Assembly (NCBI RefSeq): GCF_037038585.1
Contig: NC_092524.1
Coordinates: 68,224,552-68,288,551, forward strand
Source: Patagioenas fasciata
Lineage: Eukaryota > Chordata > Aves > Columbiformes > Columbidae
Direction: 5' to 3'
DNA length: 64,000 nucleotides
In this document: positions 63,656 through 64,000 of the stretch, piece by piece
Layout: each line of letters begins with the position of its first letter
How positions within the stretch are numbered: the stretch's first letter is position 1
Program-made: the position numbers and the translations under genes
The notes under the pieces: model-generated
Database searches by the model: none
Told to the model about the DNA's origin: nothing
Seen by the model: the letters and a program-made list of their open reading frames with translations, nothing else

Positions 63656-63937
63656 CTGTTTTGATTGGCTGATCAGACCTGACTGTGGGCATTCCAGAAG
63701 CTTCTCTGCACCCCCACACCAGCTGTGGGTGCCCTGAAGCCTCCAAACATCCCCACACTGGTCACAGGTGCCCAGCGGCTCCTGGCACCTCGGCTCCCTT
63801 CTCCTAATGGCCCTGGCCAGGGGCTCTGAGGCCAAGCAAAAGGAGGTGTTAACCTCAAACAGAGAGAGAGGGAGATGTGCCTACTCCTTCCATGATAAAG
63901 GAGGCGGGGGAGAGAGGGGGGTTTGCATCCTGCCACA

Positions 63938-64000
63938 GTCTCCTTCTCTGAGACATTCAAACCCGCCTGGACACGACCCTGTGTGATCTGCTCTGGTGAC
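63938..64000 (+). mobile_element. CR1 LINE, right part of a split copy
   Basis: After the second GTCTC the CR1 continues with 'cttctctgagacattcaaac', 'ccgcctggacacgac' and 'ctgtgtgatctgctctggtg', and runs off the window before its 3' tail. Confidence 0.9.

Larger units (their letters stand above)
62968..63937 (-). mobile_element. Solo LTR inserted into a CR1 copy
   Basis: A 970-bp segment begins TGTCACGGAGG and ends CCTGCCACA, that is TG...CA, and is bounded by the same 5-bp word GTCTC at 62963-62967 and 63938-63942. Removing the insert and one GTCTC restores a continuous CR1, which proves insertion and fixes both edges. Orientation is minus: on that strand come a CCAAT box (63664-63668), a GC box (63634-63639), TATA-like words and, about 55 bases from the end, an AATAAA signal. 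No retroviral genes are present, so it is a solo LTR. A 5-bp duplication suggests an ERVL-like or class I origin. Its sequence family differs from the LTR at 48306. Internal repeats are listed separately. Confidence 0.9.

Noticed and set aside
1..64000. CRISPR arrays, bacterial operons, rRNA genes and a complete provirus
   Set aside because: No regular direct-repeat/spacer array, no rRNA similarity and no retroviral gag, pol or env signal was seen; the sequence is vertebrate nuclear DNA.

Overview
The window looks like nuclear DNA from a bird. The clearest evidence is about a dozen CR1 LINE fragments with the avian-type 3' end (tandem ATTCTRTG octamers). There are also two solo retroviral LTRs with intact 5-bp target duplications, two MIR relics, several very old CR1/L3-type relics, and mostly AT-rich single-copy DNA. 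I could not identify the species or the locus.

I find no protein-coding gene I can support. The longest open frames (up to 178 codons) match no family I recognise, often have an open frame on the other strand, and are not chained into splice-compatible exons. The window is best read as an intergenic or large-intron stretch. Its structure comes from successive insertions: old CR1/L3-type and MIR relics, then several avian CR1 groups, then LTRs.

Layout. 1-11.8 kb: single-copy DNA with one ancient CR1 relic (5.4 kb). 11.9-19.5 kb: three CR1 copies, a compound AT/AC microsatellite and an A/T-rich tract. 19.5-25.6 kb: long repeat-poor AT-rich block. 25.6-26.1 kb: two CR1 fragments in opposite orientation that abut. 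26-36.1 kb: sparse repeats and three CR1 copies. 36-45 kb: old CR1 relics, a 74-bp-period duplication and a MIR. 45.7-48.1 kb: two CpG-dense patches, the first dense enough to be an orphan CpG island. 48.3-48.97 kb: a + strand solo LTR with readable promoter parts. 49-58.4 kb: mostly blank, with a tRNA-like relic. 58.4-60.3 kb: two CR1s and a MIR. 62.93-64 kb: a CR1 split by a 970-bp minus-strand solo LTR.

The most interesting material is in the two LTRs. The 48.3-kb LTR carries TCTCGCGAGA, a 12-nt palindrome centred on CACGTG, a TATA box, and a G-quadruplex-type tract. The 63-kb LTR carries four CACGTG E-boxes, four ACGGAAAGT repeats, a repeated internal block, a 17-nt palindrome, and CCAAT/GC-box elements on its sense strand. 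I saw no new gene system. All repeat calls rest on remembered family consensus patterns, not on a database search.
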